NCBI RefSeq assembly: GCF_008298035.1
Contig: NZ_CP042910.1
Coordinates: 1,198,001-1,262,000, forward strand
Source: Gimesia maris
GTDB taxonomy: Bacteria; Planctomycetota; Planctomycetia; Planctomycetales; Planctomycetaceae
Length of the DNA: 64,000 nt
Reading direction: 5' to 3'
Shown here: positions 53,219 to 61,509 of the stretch, piece after piece
Layout: every line of letters starts with the position of its first letter
Position numbering within the stretch: position 1 is the stretch's first letter
Position numbers and translations under genes: made by a program
The notes under the pieces: generated by a model
Seen by the model: the letters and a program-made list of their open reading frames with translations, nothing else
The model's database searches: none
Told to the model about the DNA's origin: nothing

Positions 53219-54370
53219 TTATGGTGTTCGCTGTGCTACGGTAATATCGCTGTTTGCAGTTACCGGAGTTGTCTGTTCAGGGCGAGGAACACGGCGGGTC
53301 CAGCCACTGGCACGAACGATTGATGGCAGTGGTCGCTCTGATGTATCAGGTTCATAACCGGCACGACGCGTGGGGGGGAAGGTCGGTGCGGTTGATTCCT
53401 GAGGAACTTCGTAAGAAGAGCGTCGGAAAGACGAATCATCATCCAGGCTCGATCGTCGAGGATCGGTTGCAGGATCACGTTGGTATGGTTCCCCGTTTGC
53501 ATCAAAGGAGTCATCATACTTTTTCTTGTTCAGAGCCGAACGTTGACGGACGGGCTGTGGTGCTTCTGCTGAAATGTAAGGTTCAGGTGACGGCAGCAAT
53601 GCCGTTGTTGTTCCATTGAACCCACCATTGGATGGATACACATAAGCAGTTCGTGTTGTGGGAATCGACCGCATGACAGTGACCGGTTTCATAGCGGTCA
53701 CTGTAGTTTTGACATAGCGTGTTGAATTAACGGCGACCTTACGGGTAGTGGTGTAGGGAACCATTTTCGCAACGTTGTAAGTGACCTTGCGGGTCTGCTG
53801 TACGGCGACCTGCCGAGTGACAGGTACATTCTGCACAACAACGTTCGGCACATAATGTCGAGTCGTTTTGTATTGTGGAGTGAACGCCATTCTCATGGAG
53901 TACCCGGTACGATTCATCCAGCCCATTAAATTGGGACGGCTATCGTAGTTACAGGGTGTGGTTCGAGGAATACACTGACGTTGAGTGACCCAGCGTCCCA
54001 TGTCCTTCTGTACCTGGCGGCACTCAGTGACATTCTGATATGTGGTGCAGGGAACATCGACGGTTCTCGGTTCCATCACCTGACGATAGGCAGTGACCTG
54101 CTGATCGACGTATTTGGTTTCAACGACTGGTTTCATCACAGTCTGCTGGACAGGTCGGTATTCGGTGACAGGAACCTGACGATAGGTTGTCTGGGTCACT
54201 GGAATCGGACACTGCACCACAGGTTGTGGACAACAGTTTTGCACGACCGGTGGCGGTGCACAGGAATTACAGTTGTTAAAGGGCAGCCACTGAGCCTGAG
54301 CAGTACCTGCAGCCAATGAAAAACATGTAATCCCCACTACGGGAATCGAACGAATGACGCTTTTTAACAT
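53219..54370 (-). CDS. YTV-type planctomycete cell-wall protein
   Basis: 383 aa from ATG 54370, which has AGGA at good spacing (54376 is too close to it). A signal peptide ('IPVVGITCFSLAAGTAQA') is followed by a Cys-rich head ('NNCNSCAPPPVVQNCCPQP') and ~200 residues of Tyr/Thr/Val repeats such as 'YRQVPVTEYRPVQQTVMKPVV', 'TRKVTYNVAKMVPYTTTRKVAVN' and 'VTAMKPVTVMRS'. The repeats match the YTV-class proteins known from planctomycete protein cell walls. Cys residues may form disulfide cross-links. The tail is Pro/Arg-rich and disordered. Confidence 0.88.
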   Translation of the reverse strand: MLKSVIRSIPVVGITCFSLAAGTAQAQWLPFNNCNSCAPPPVVQNCCPQPVVQCPIPVTQTTYRQVPVTEYRPVQQTVMKPVVETKYVDQQVTAYRQVMEPRTVDVPCTTYQNVTECRQVQKDMGRWVTQRQCIPRTTPCNYDSRPNLMGWMNRTGYSMRMAFTPQYKTTRHYVPNVVVQNVPVTRQVAVQQTRKVTYNVAKMVPYTTTRKVAVNSTRYVKTTVTAMKPVTVMRSIPTTRTAYVYPSNGGFNGTTTALLPSPEPYISAEAPQPVRQRSALNKKKYDDSFDANGEPYQRDPATDPRRSSLDDDSSFRRSSYEVPQESTAPTFPPTRRAGYEPDTSERPLPSIVRASGWTRRVPRPEQTTPVTANSDITVAQRTP

Positions 54371-54376
54371 GAGCAT

Positions 54377-54974
54377 GTCCTACAAAGAGAGTCTTTGAGA
54401 GGGGGTATTTGATGGAGTCAATGTGAAGTGTGCAATATCTGACCGCTAAGGCTTGCGGTCGAATCATTGCGATGGGGCAGGTTTTTTATGAAATATTGAA
54501 ATTGGGGTCAAGTGGGATTCGGTAAAATGCCGATACCCGGATACCTGATTGGTACTGAAGCAGAGCTAATCTACTGTATGCAAAGCACTTATGGAATCCT
54601 GGCCTTTTTATGAGATTAAAGGAGCCTCCAAAAATTTAAGGCTGGATCAGCGGGATTGTCTGAGAATGTTGATCTGAACGATACCAGATTGCCGATGAAA
54701 TCCCTGTTATCGGGCGAATTACGTACGTCACTCTGGGAGATTCCTCTCTGATGACCTATAAACAGTTATATGATCAGCGCTGAATTAAAGTTTTGATTTT
54801 GATGGACTTACACCTTTAATACAGACAGGATTCATGTTGCCGGCAATACGGAGATTGCTGTAAAATCACAAGTTCGTAATACGCGAAATGCTCTCATAGA
54901 CTCGATCCCTTCACTTCTGCCCGGTTGTTTAGATCGAACGAGAGATCGACTTAAGTAACACACGGAAGTGTTCT
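54377..54974. other. Intergenic region, divergent promoters
   Basis: About 600 bases. A small hairpin GACCGC/GCGGTC occurs at ~54440-54459. I see no further gene or RNA. Confidence 0.4.
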
Positions 54975-57947
54975 GTGGATAATCTCTCCCCCGACAATCA
55001 GGAACGGTCTTTCCTCAGCGAGACTCTGGCTGCGATGACACAGTTTGTGATCACGCATTCCAAGTTCAGTCTGGCCTTTGCGCTGATTGTCTCGATTGGC
55101 TGTGTGCTGCTGACGGTCTTCCGACTCGAATTCAAAACCGATCGCGCCGACTTAATCGACCCGACCGCTGCCTTTCATAAGAAATGGATCAACTACACCG
55201 AGAGTTTCGGCAGTTCGTCTGATCTTGTGTGTGTGGTCGAAGCGGATTCGCCTGAATCGATTAAATATGTACTGCGAACACTGGGTCAGCGCATTGAAAA
55301 GCATCCGGAGTTGTTCGAAAACCCGCTGTACCAGATTAACCCGGGGGATTTACCCTCGAAAGGGCTGCAATACTTAACGCCGCGACAGTTGCAGGCAGGC
55401 CTGAATCGGCTAGATGAATATGGGCCGATCTACCGCAATGGACGCTGGGATCTGACTCAGGTCGACCTGCTTTATGATCGCCTGCGTTATCAGATTCAGT
55501 CACGTTCTGCCAGCTATCGTGGTGCTGAAACAGATCAATCCCTGGTACCTCTGTTTCAACATGCCGCCATTCTTTCCAGCAGTATGTCCCGTTTTCTGGC
55601 TGATCAGAACGATTTCCGATCACCCTGGCCGCCGATTGTCCCCGTGAACGAACGCATGCGCGAGCGCTCTCGTGAAGTGATCTACCTGCTCAATGAAAAA
55701 GGTACGATGGGCTTCCTGAAGGTGTTTCCCGTTCATCAGGAAGATGGTTTTGATGGTGCCACCAAAGCCATTGAAAAGATGCGTGGCATTATTGGGGAAG
55801 TGGTTGCTGAGAACCCGGAAGCCAAAATCAGCCTGACGGGCATCCCGGTTCTTGAAAATGATGAGATGCGTAAGTCGAAAGCGGATATGATTAACGCATC
55901 AATCATTTCCTGCTTTGGAGTGGGGCTGTTACTGTTCATCGGATTTCGCGGTTTTCGTCATCCTGTATTGACGTTACTGATGCTGGCGGCTGGAATGGCC
56001 TGGGCCTTCGGTTATACGACTCTCACAATCGGTCATCTGAATATTCTTTCTGTTTCGTTTGCCGTCATATTGATCGGACTGGGGATCGATTTTGGCATTC
56101 ATTACCTGGCAAAATATATTGAGCTGCGGCATCGGGGAGAAGACCTTGAACCAGCGTTACTGATGACATCCCGGACGGTGGGTACTGGCATTGTGACTGC
56201 AGCAATAACGACCGCGCTGGCGTTTTACTGTGCCGGTTTGACACCATTTCTGGGGATCGCCGAGCTGGGCTTTATTGGCGGCGGTGGAATCCTGCTGTGT
56301 GCAGTGGCAACGTTCATTGTTCTGCCGGCACTTCTCTCGCGGGCGGATAAGAATGTGGAAGTCAAGCAGATGCCGACCCCCTTTCAGGGTAAATGGCTGC
56401 AGAAAATGATTATCCGCTTCCCGCGGTCCGTCGCGATAGTCTCTCTGGCGATCGTCGCTTTCTGTGCCAGCCAGATGATCCACAAGACAGATGACGGCTG
56501 GAGTTCCAAAGTCGTCTACGATTACAATCTGCTGAACCTGCAGGCTTCCGGACTGGAATCGGTAGAAATTCAGAAACGCATCTTTAACGATGCCCAGAAC
56601 TCACTGTTATTCGCGGTCTCCGTAGCAGACAGCCCTGAAGAGGCGCGACAGCTGCGTAAAAAATTCGAAGCACTGCCGACGGTACATCACGTTGAAGAAC
56701 TGGCCTCGCGTGTTCCCGCTCATTCATCACAGGAAACCAATCTGCTGGTTCAATCATATCGAGCGCAACTGACACATTTACCTCGTGAAGTTCCCCTGGT
56801 CTCCCGGCTGAATCCTTCGACGATTGGGCGTAAGCTGGAACAGTTTTATGTTCTATTGTCTCGCTATAACCACCCTACTGCACAGCAGACAGCCCGGATG
56901 CTGGACCAGTTTCTCAACCGGTTTGAATCGATGACATTGACGCAGCAGTCCCGATTCCTGGATGAATTCCAGTATCGAACGACGGCTTCACTCCTGGGAC
57001 AGTTCGCGGCTTTGCGGGGAGCTTCAGATTCGACTCCCGTGCGATTTTCTGATCTTCCCCGTTCTTTGACCTCGCGCTTTGTCAGTGCAGAAGGCAAATG
57101 GTTGATTCAGGTCTATCCCCGCAATCACATCTGGGAAATCGAACCACTGGAAGAATTTGTGAAGGAGGTCCGTTCGGTCGATCCCGATGTGACAGGCACT
57201 CCTTTGCAGAATTATGAGGCAGCCCAGCAGATTAAACTGAGCTACAAAACTGCATCGATTTATGCTTTGGCGGTCATTTGCATTGTTTTATTGATCGATT
57301 ATCTGAGCCGCAGCCATGCTGCGATGGCATTAGTCCCTGCAGCGATTCTCACAGTCTGTACCTGGTTTATTCTATTCAACCGGGGAACACCGATCAGCGT
57401 CGAAGCAGCGATCGGGATGTTTCTGGTCATGAGTTTTGGCGTGTCCTTTGTGTTAGATCGGGGTAGTGTCTGCCATGCCTTACTCACCATGCTGCCGCCG
57501 GTCGTCGGGGGAATCGTCATGTTTGGAATTCTGGCAATGACTTCGATCGATCTGAATCCCGCGAATCTGATTGTACTGCCTCTGATTTTGGGGATTGGTG
57601 TTGATGACGGTGTGCATGTGATGCATGACTTCCGTTTGAAAAATGGTCCGTATAAGACTTCACCCAGTACTATCAATGCGATTGTAATGACATCCCTGAC
57701 CTCCATGATCGGCTTCGGCAGCATGATGATTGCCACGCATCGTGGGCTCTACAGTGTGGGTCTGGTTCTGGTAATTGGTGTTGCCTGTTGCCTGTTTATC
57801 TCACTGGTGACTTTACCGGCACTCTTGACCTGGATCTCCAATCGTCAGGAATCGGCTGATTCCGTCAGCATGGACGACAATGATGAAACCCAGCGGAATC
57901 GGAAGAAGAAGCGACAAAATCAGGAGCGGATGGAAGCCGCTGCCTGA
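54975..57947 (+). CDS. MMPL-family RND transporter (HpnN-like)
   Basis: 990 aa, GTG start. Two MMPL halves: TM1 (~33-52, 'FSLAFALIVSIGCVLLTVF'), a large periplasmic domain, then TM2-6 with 'VSFAVILIGLGIDFGIHYLAKYIELRHRGE' carrying the conserved Asp residues of the proton relay, and 'AAITTALAFYCAGLTPFLGIAELGFIGG'. The second half repeats this with 'LPLILGIGVDDGVHVMHDF' and 'TSLTSMIGFGSMMIATHRGL'. Such proteins move hopanoids or other lipids to the outer membrane; 990 residues is a bit longer than HpnN. The C-terminus is highly charged (~40 residues). Confidence 0.9.
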   Translation: MDNLSPDNQERSFLSETLAAMTQFVITHSKFSLAFALIVSIGCVLLTVFRLEFKTDRADLIDPTAAFHKKWINYTESFGSSSDLVCVVEADSPESIKYVLRTLGQRIEKHPELFENPLYQINPGDLPSKGLQYLTPRQLQAGLNRLDEYGPIYRNGRWDLTQVDLLYDRLRYQIQSRSASYRGAETDQSLVPLFQHAAILSSSMSRFLADQNDFRSPWPPIVPVNERMRERSREVIYLLNEKGTMGFLKVFPVHQEDGFDGATKAIEKMRGIIGEVVAENPEAKISLTGIPVLENDEMRKSKADMINASIISCFGVGLLLFIGFRGFRHPVLTLLMLAAGMAWAFGYTTLTIGHLNILSVSFAVILIGLGIDFGIHYLAKYIELRHRGEDLEPALLMTSRTVGTGIVTAAITTALAFYCAGLTPFLGIAELGFIGGGGILLCAVATFIVLPALLSRADKNVEVKQMPTPFQGKWLQKMIIRFPRSVAIVSLAIVAFCASQMIHKTDDGWSSKVVYDYNLLNLQASGLESVEIQKRIFNDAQNSLLFAVSVADSPEEARQLRKKFEALPTVHHVEELASRVPAHSSQETNLLVQSYRAQLTHLPREVPLVSRLNPSTIGRKLEQFYVLLSRYNHPTAQQTARMLDQFLNRFESMTLTQQSRFLDEFQYRTTASLLGQFAALRGASDSTPVRFSDLPRSLTSRFVSAEGKWLIQVYPRNHIWEIEPLEEFVKEVRSVDPDVTGTPLQNYEAAQQIKLSYKTASIYALAVICIVLLIDYLSRSHAAMALVPAAILTVCTWFILFNRGTPISVEAAIGMFLVMSFGVSFVLDRGSVCHALLTMLPPVVGGIVMFGILAMTSIDLNPANLIVLPLILGIGVDDGVHVMHDFRLKNGPYKTSPSTINAIVMTSLTSMIGFGSMMIATHRGLYSVGLVLVIGVACCLFISLVTLPALLTWISNRQESADSVSMDDNDETQRNRKKKRQNQERMEAAA

Positions 57948-57953
57948 TGCTGC

Positions 57954-59063
57954 TTACATAATCCAGCCGCCACCCAGTACGCGGTCTTCATCATAGAGTA
58001 CCACTGCCTGACCGGGGGCCACCCCGTATTCCGGATCGTCAAAGGTGACACGGAAGCGATCTTCGTCGAGTATTTCGACCAGGCAATCGGCTTCTTTATG
58101 CTGATACCGAATCTGGGCCTGACAGCGAATTTCTGAGCCGGGGTCATCAATCAGCCAGTTAGAGCGGTTGGCTTCCAGGGAATTACGTGCCAGTTCGTCC
58201 CTGGTTCCTATGACCACGCGATTCGTTTCCGGCTCGATTTTGATCACGAAGCGGGGCGTGCCGAAGGCAACTCCCAGACGCTTACGCTGACCGATCGTAT
58301 AATTCTCATAGCCGGTATGTTGTCCCACGACATTACCACTGGTATCAACCATTTCACCCGCTGTTTCCTGAGGGCCCCGATAGCGGTTCAGAAATCCAAA
58401 ATAGTCATTATCCGGTATGAAACAGATTTCCTGGCTGTCTGGTTTATTGGCCGTCCGCAGACCGGCTTCACCGGCCATCTCCCGAATCTCCGGCTTGACG
58501 AATCCACCTACGGGGAAGATGATTTTGTCGAGCAGTCCGCGATTGATACCGAACAGCACGTAGGACTGATCTTTCGAACGGTCGAGACCCCGGATCAGAG
58601 CAGGCTGGGTTTCATCCGGCAAGGATGTCAGTTGAGCATAGTGGCCGGTTGAAATATATGAGGCTCCCACTTGTTCTGCAAATTCCCAGAGCTTGCCGAA
58701 CTTGAGCCAGTTGTTGCACATCACACAGGGGTTGGGCGTTCGGCCCGCCAGATATTCATCGGCAAAGTAATCTTTGATCCGTCCGAAAGCGTCCTTGAAA
58801 TTCAAGGCATGAAAGGGGATATCCAGCATATCAGCCACGCGGCGGGCATCTGCCGCATCACTGGCCGAGCAGCAGCCCTGCTTGTGTGCTTTGAGATTAA
58901 GGACAGGTAAACTGTTCTTGTCTTCAATCGCGCAGGCCGTTTCTTCAGTCGCGCCGGACCGCATGAACAGTCCGATGACTTCATAACCCTGTTCCAGTAA
59001 TAAATGAGCGGCTGCGGAACTGTCCACACCACCACTCATTGCCAGGACAACACGCTGAGACAT
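57954..59063 (-). CDS. mnmA: tRNA-specific 2-thiouridylase MnmA
   Basis: 369 aa. The PP-loop is 'AMSGGVDSSAAAHLL'; the first catalytic Cys lies in 'RTPNPCVMCNNWLKFG'; the second in 'DSQEICFIPDNDY'. 'STGHYAQL', 'DQSYVLFGI' and 'GQRKRLGVAFGTPRFV' are further family blocks. It makes 2-thiouridine at U34 of Glu, Gln and Lys tRNAs. It is a fitting neighbour (~5 kb) of gltX and glnS but is transcribed in the opposite direction. It overlaps no gene; only six bases separate it from the MMPL gene end. Confidence 0.94.
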   Translation of the reverse strand: MSQRVVLAMSGGVDSSAAAHLLLEQGYEVIGLFMRSGATEETACAIEDKNSLPVLNLKAHKQGCCSASDAADARRVADMLDIPFHALNFKDAFGRIKDYFADEYLAGRTPNPCVMCNNWLKFGKLWEFAEQVGASYISTGHYAQLTSLPDETQPALIRGLDRSKDQSYVLFGINRGLLDKIIFPVGGFVKPEIREMAGEAGLRTANKPDSQEICFIPDNDYFGFLNRYRGPQETAGEMVDTSGNVVGQHTGYENYTIGQRKRLGVAFGTPRFVIKIEPETNRVVIGTRDELARNSLEANRSNWLIDDPGSEIRCQAQIRYQHKEADCLVEILDEDRFRVTFDDPEYGVAPGQAVVLYDEDRVLGGGWIM

Positions 59064-59205
59064 ATCAGTATAACTCGATGTAACATACGAAAAACGTCGG
59101 GAACCCAGCCCCTATTATAGGCGGCTCCCGGAATGATCACAGTTAAGCAGCCTGCTGAAACCAGCGAATTCAAATGAATTCGTGTTTTTGGGTTCGTTCA
59201 AGCAC

Positions 59206-60213
59206 TTAATTCGCTTCCAGGTCCAGATGTTGTGCCTCGGGAACCTGACGCTGGATTTCCGCCTCGATTTTATCAATTTCGTCAGCCAGCATCGTTAAAA
59301 CATCTTCTGTATAGTTCTGACAAAACAATTCGAAATCCTGTTCGCTTTTGATTTCCGGATAAGCAGCCAGCGCTTTTTTCTTGAGTCGTTTAGACAGTTC
59401 TTGGGAGTTGAAACTGAGATCCGCTTTGATGCGGTAATTATCAATAGAAAGGATGCGTGAACGGAGATCGAGGACATCTTCAACCAGAGGATTGTTTTTC
59501 AGGATGCGTTCAACCTGTTCTCGGGTGCGGGGAGGAATACTGGGCCCGACCAGCAATTCCTGATTGCGAATGATCAGCCAGATAGCGATTCCCCCCAGTA
59601 ATATGCCAATGCCGATTGAACCGATGGCATCCCAGTAATGCTGCCCCGTCATCTGAGTCAACAGAATTGAAATCAGAGCGATGATTACTCCTACGCAAGC
59701 GGCACCGTCTTCCAGAATGACGGCTACAGCAGCCGGGTCTGCTTCTTTGCGCAGATATTGATGGAACGGCCGACCTTCGCGGGCGGCATTTTTCCACTCC
59801 CCTTTAAGTGCCAGATAAAATACGATGCCATCAATCACCAGGGCGAACAGTAGAGCTGCGATGGCCCAGTTCATTTCCCCTAACACCAGGTCTGGTGGAT
59901 GGAACAGGGACTGCACTCCGTGATAAATGGTCACACCACAGCCCAGAAAGAAGATACCGACGGCTGAAATGAGTGCCCAGACATACCGCTCGCCTGCATA
60001 GCCGTATTCAAATCGTTTGTCAGGTGCCTGATCAGCGCGGACCAGACCAATCAGTAACAGCACCTGATTCAGAAAGTCGGCAACCGAGTGAATGGTTTCG
60101 GACAGCATGGCACCGGAGCCGGTAATCAGAAAGGTTGCTCCTTTGGCAACTGTGATTAAGGCATTTCCAATTAAAGCCGCAATCACTGCGAACCGGGAAT
60201 TGCTTTGGGCCAT
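59206..60213 (-). CDS. Cation diffusion facilitator family transporter
   Basis: 335 aa, six helices. The metal-site helices are 'ETIHSVADFLNQVLLLIGL' (the SVADxxN pattern) and 'VAVILEDGAACVGVIIALIS' (EDxxAxxG). The C-terminal cytoplasmic domain ('VERILKNNPLVEDVLDLRSRILSIDNYRIKADLSF') extends beyond the common length and ends with a Glu-rich helix ('LADEIDKIEAEIQRQVPEA'). It exports Zn, Fe or Mn in exchange for protons; this subgroup (YdfM/SLC30A9-like) lacks the usual HD pair. No regulator is adjacent. Confidence 0.9.
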   Translation of the reverse strand: MAQSNSRFAVIAALIGNALITVAKGATFLITGSGAMLSETIHSVADFLNQVLLLIGLVRADQAPDKRFEYGYAGERYVWALISAVGIFFLGCGVTIYHGVQSLFHPPDLVLGEMNWAIAALLFALVIDGIVFYLALKGEWKNAAREGRPFHQYLRKEADPAAVAVILEDGAACVGVIIALISILLTQMTGQHYWDAIGSIGIGILLGGIAIWLIIRNQELLVGPSIPPRTREQVERILKNNPLVEDVLDLRSRILSIDNYRIKADLSFNSQELSKRLKKKALAAYPEIKSEQDFELFCQNYTEDVLTMLADEIDKIEAEIQRQVPEAQHLDLEAN

Positions 60214-60332
60214 TTTATCTTGTTCCCTATCAGTTGAATGATGTCTTTCAGGTAATAGTCATGTTTAAAATAACACAACAGAAAAGAGAGTACCATTCAA
60301 ATATGTCTTCTTACAGGGAGCATGCGATCATC

Positions 60333-61217
60333 TCATTGATTCACACATTCTGAGAGTGATCTATAAAAAAGCATGGGATCGAGATCTACAGGCAGTCCTG
60401 AGACGCCACCATCTCCGGTTTCCACAATTTTGTATGTACCGTCCGTCAGCGCAGCAACATCAATCGTAATAAATGGAGATTTAAACTGACCAGCGATGTC
60501 CTCCCATCTCTTAATTCCGTCCGGTGGTAAAGCGCTGTTAGGAAGAGGAAGGACGACGGGTTTTCCATTCCAGAAAAAGAGTCGTGTTTCTTCAACAAGA
60601 GGCATGCCACGCATATCATTTCCATGTGATATGAGAGGCATGAACTCTCGCAACACGATACCGCGATTGAATAAATTCCCTCGTTCTTCCCGGAAGACCT
60701 TGTAGATTCTTTTAAACCTCTTTTCATCGGTACCAGCGGGAATAAAGCATCCATCATTCCAGCGATTTTTTGCAGACTTTACCCAGTCTTTGATAATGAC
60801 GTCGGAATCAGCGAAATTGGAATAGAGTTGCCACGCCGATTCAATATCATCACCTGAAATCCAGGTGGTGCGGGAGGTCTGTTCTTTGATGAGTGGATAC
60901 GCCAGTGGAAGATAGCGCGCTTCTTCATAGGCTTCTGGTGTTGTTACCAGTTGGTATCCCTTTGATCGTACGGATTCGTACAGTTTTGCATAGATCTCTC
61001 CCGGGAGCATCCAGCCCCTTAAGATGAGTTTCTGTGAACGCGTTGTCACAGGTAGACCCTGCACCGTAATTCCAGTATCACCCTGTGTAAGTGCGTCATG
61101 ATCATAGAAAACCGTTTTCCATCCCGCTTTCAGTGCCGCTCTATGTTCCTCCGAGAATGCAGAGTCGATTTCATTACGAGAGAACGCTTCATGAGGAAAG
61201 AGAATGAGATTGGACAT
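60333..61217 (-). CDS. ATP-grasp-like protein (DUF4343 type)
   Basis: 294 aa, soluble. 'LVTTPEAYEEARYLPLAYPLIKEQTSRT' and 'DVIIKDWVKSAKNRWNDGCFIPAGTD' (Lys and ATP-binding loop), 'GIVLREFMPLISHG' and 'EETRLFFWNGKPV', then 'ITIDVAALTDGTYKIVETGDGGVSGLP' follow the ATP-grasp layout with Mg ligands (E, D/N) at the end. The family ligates carboxylates to amines or thiols; substrate unknown. It is single, with a copy of the dispersed repeat 46 bases upstream of its start. Confidence 0.75.
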   Translation of the reverse strand: MSNLILFPHEAFSRNEIDSAFSEEHRAALKAGWKTVFYDHDALTQGDTGITVQGLPVTTRSQKLILRGWMLPGEIYAKLYESVRSKGYQLVTTPEAYEEARYLPLAYPLIKEQTSRTTWISGDDIESAWQLYSNFADSDVIIKDWVKSAKNRWNDGCFIPAGTDEKRFKRIYKVFREERGNLFNRGIVLREFMPLISHGNDMRGMPLVEETRLFFWNGKPVVLPLPNSALPPDGIKRWEDIAGQFKSPFITIDVAALTDGTYKIVETGDGGVSGLPVDLDPMLFYRSLSECVNQ

Positions 61218-61263
61218 GCTGCATGGATCCTTATTCGGTTTTGCAGTCGTTTTTGAGAACTTA

Positions 61264-61352
61264 GACTGTATCCCGTTTTACTGTAGCGTCTCCAGGGCTA
61301 TTCGGATCGAGTATTATAGATCGGGAGACACTATAGTTTAATGTGATGCGCT
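61264..61352 (+). repeat. Dispersed palindromic repeat, copy C
   Basis: Matches copy B along ~90 bases (GACTGTATCCCGTTTTAC...GGGAGACA...ATGTGATGCGCT). A TAGAC stands on both sides (61262-61266 and 61354-61358), possibly a target duplication. It lies between the ATP-grasp start and the WD40 terminator. Confidence 0.75.
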
Positions 61353-61453
61353 CTAGACGTTCAGGAAGACGTATCTTTAATAAAGTTGAGGTCGAATGAC
61401 TTCACTGCGTAATGTGACACAAAACAAAGCAAGACTGTTCGATTTCTGCACAC

Positions 61454-61493
61454 AAAAAAAGGCCCTTGAAGCTGGTGCTCCAAGGGCCTTTGT
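61454..61493 (-). terminator. Rho-independent terminator of the WD40/cytochrome gene
   Basis: AAGGCCCTTG (61459-61468) pairs with CAAGGGCCTT (61481-61490); on the minus strand the stem is followed by TTTTTTTG. It lies ~20 bases after the stop codon. Confidence 0.85.
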
Positions 61494-61509
61494 AAAAGCA
61501 GGTCGCGAT

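Noticed and set aside
59165-59182. CGAATTC/GAATTCG hairpin followed by TGTTTTT as a terminator
   Set aside because: It would act on the plus strand, where no gene ends nearby; both neighbours are on the minus strand.
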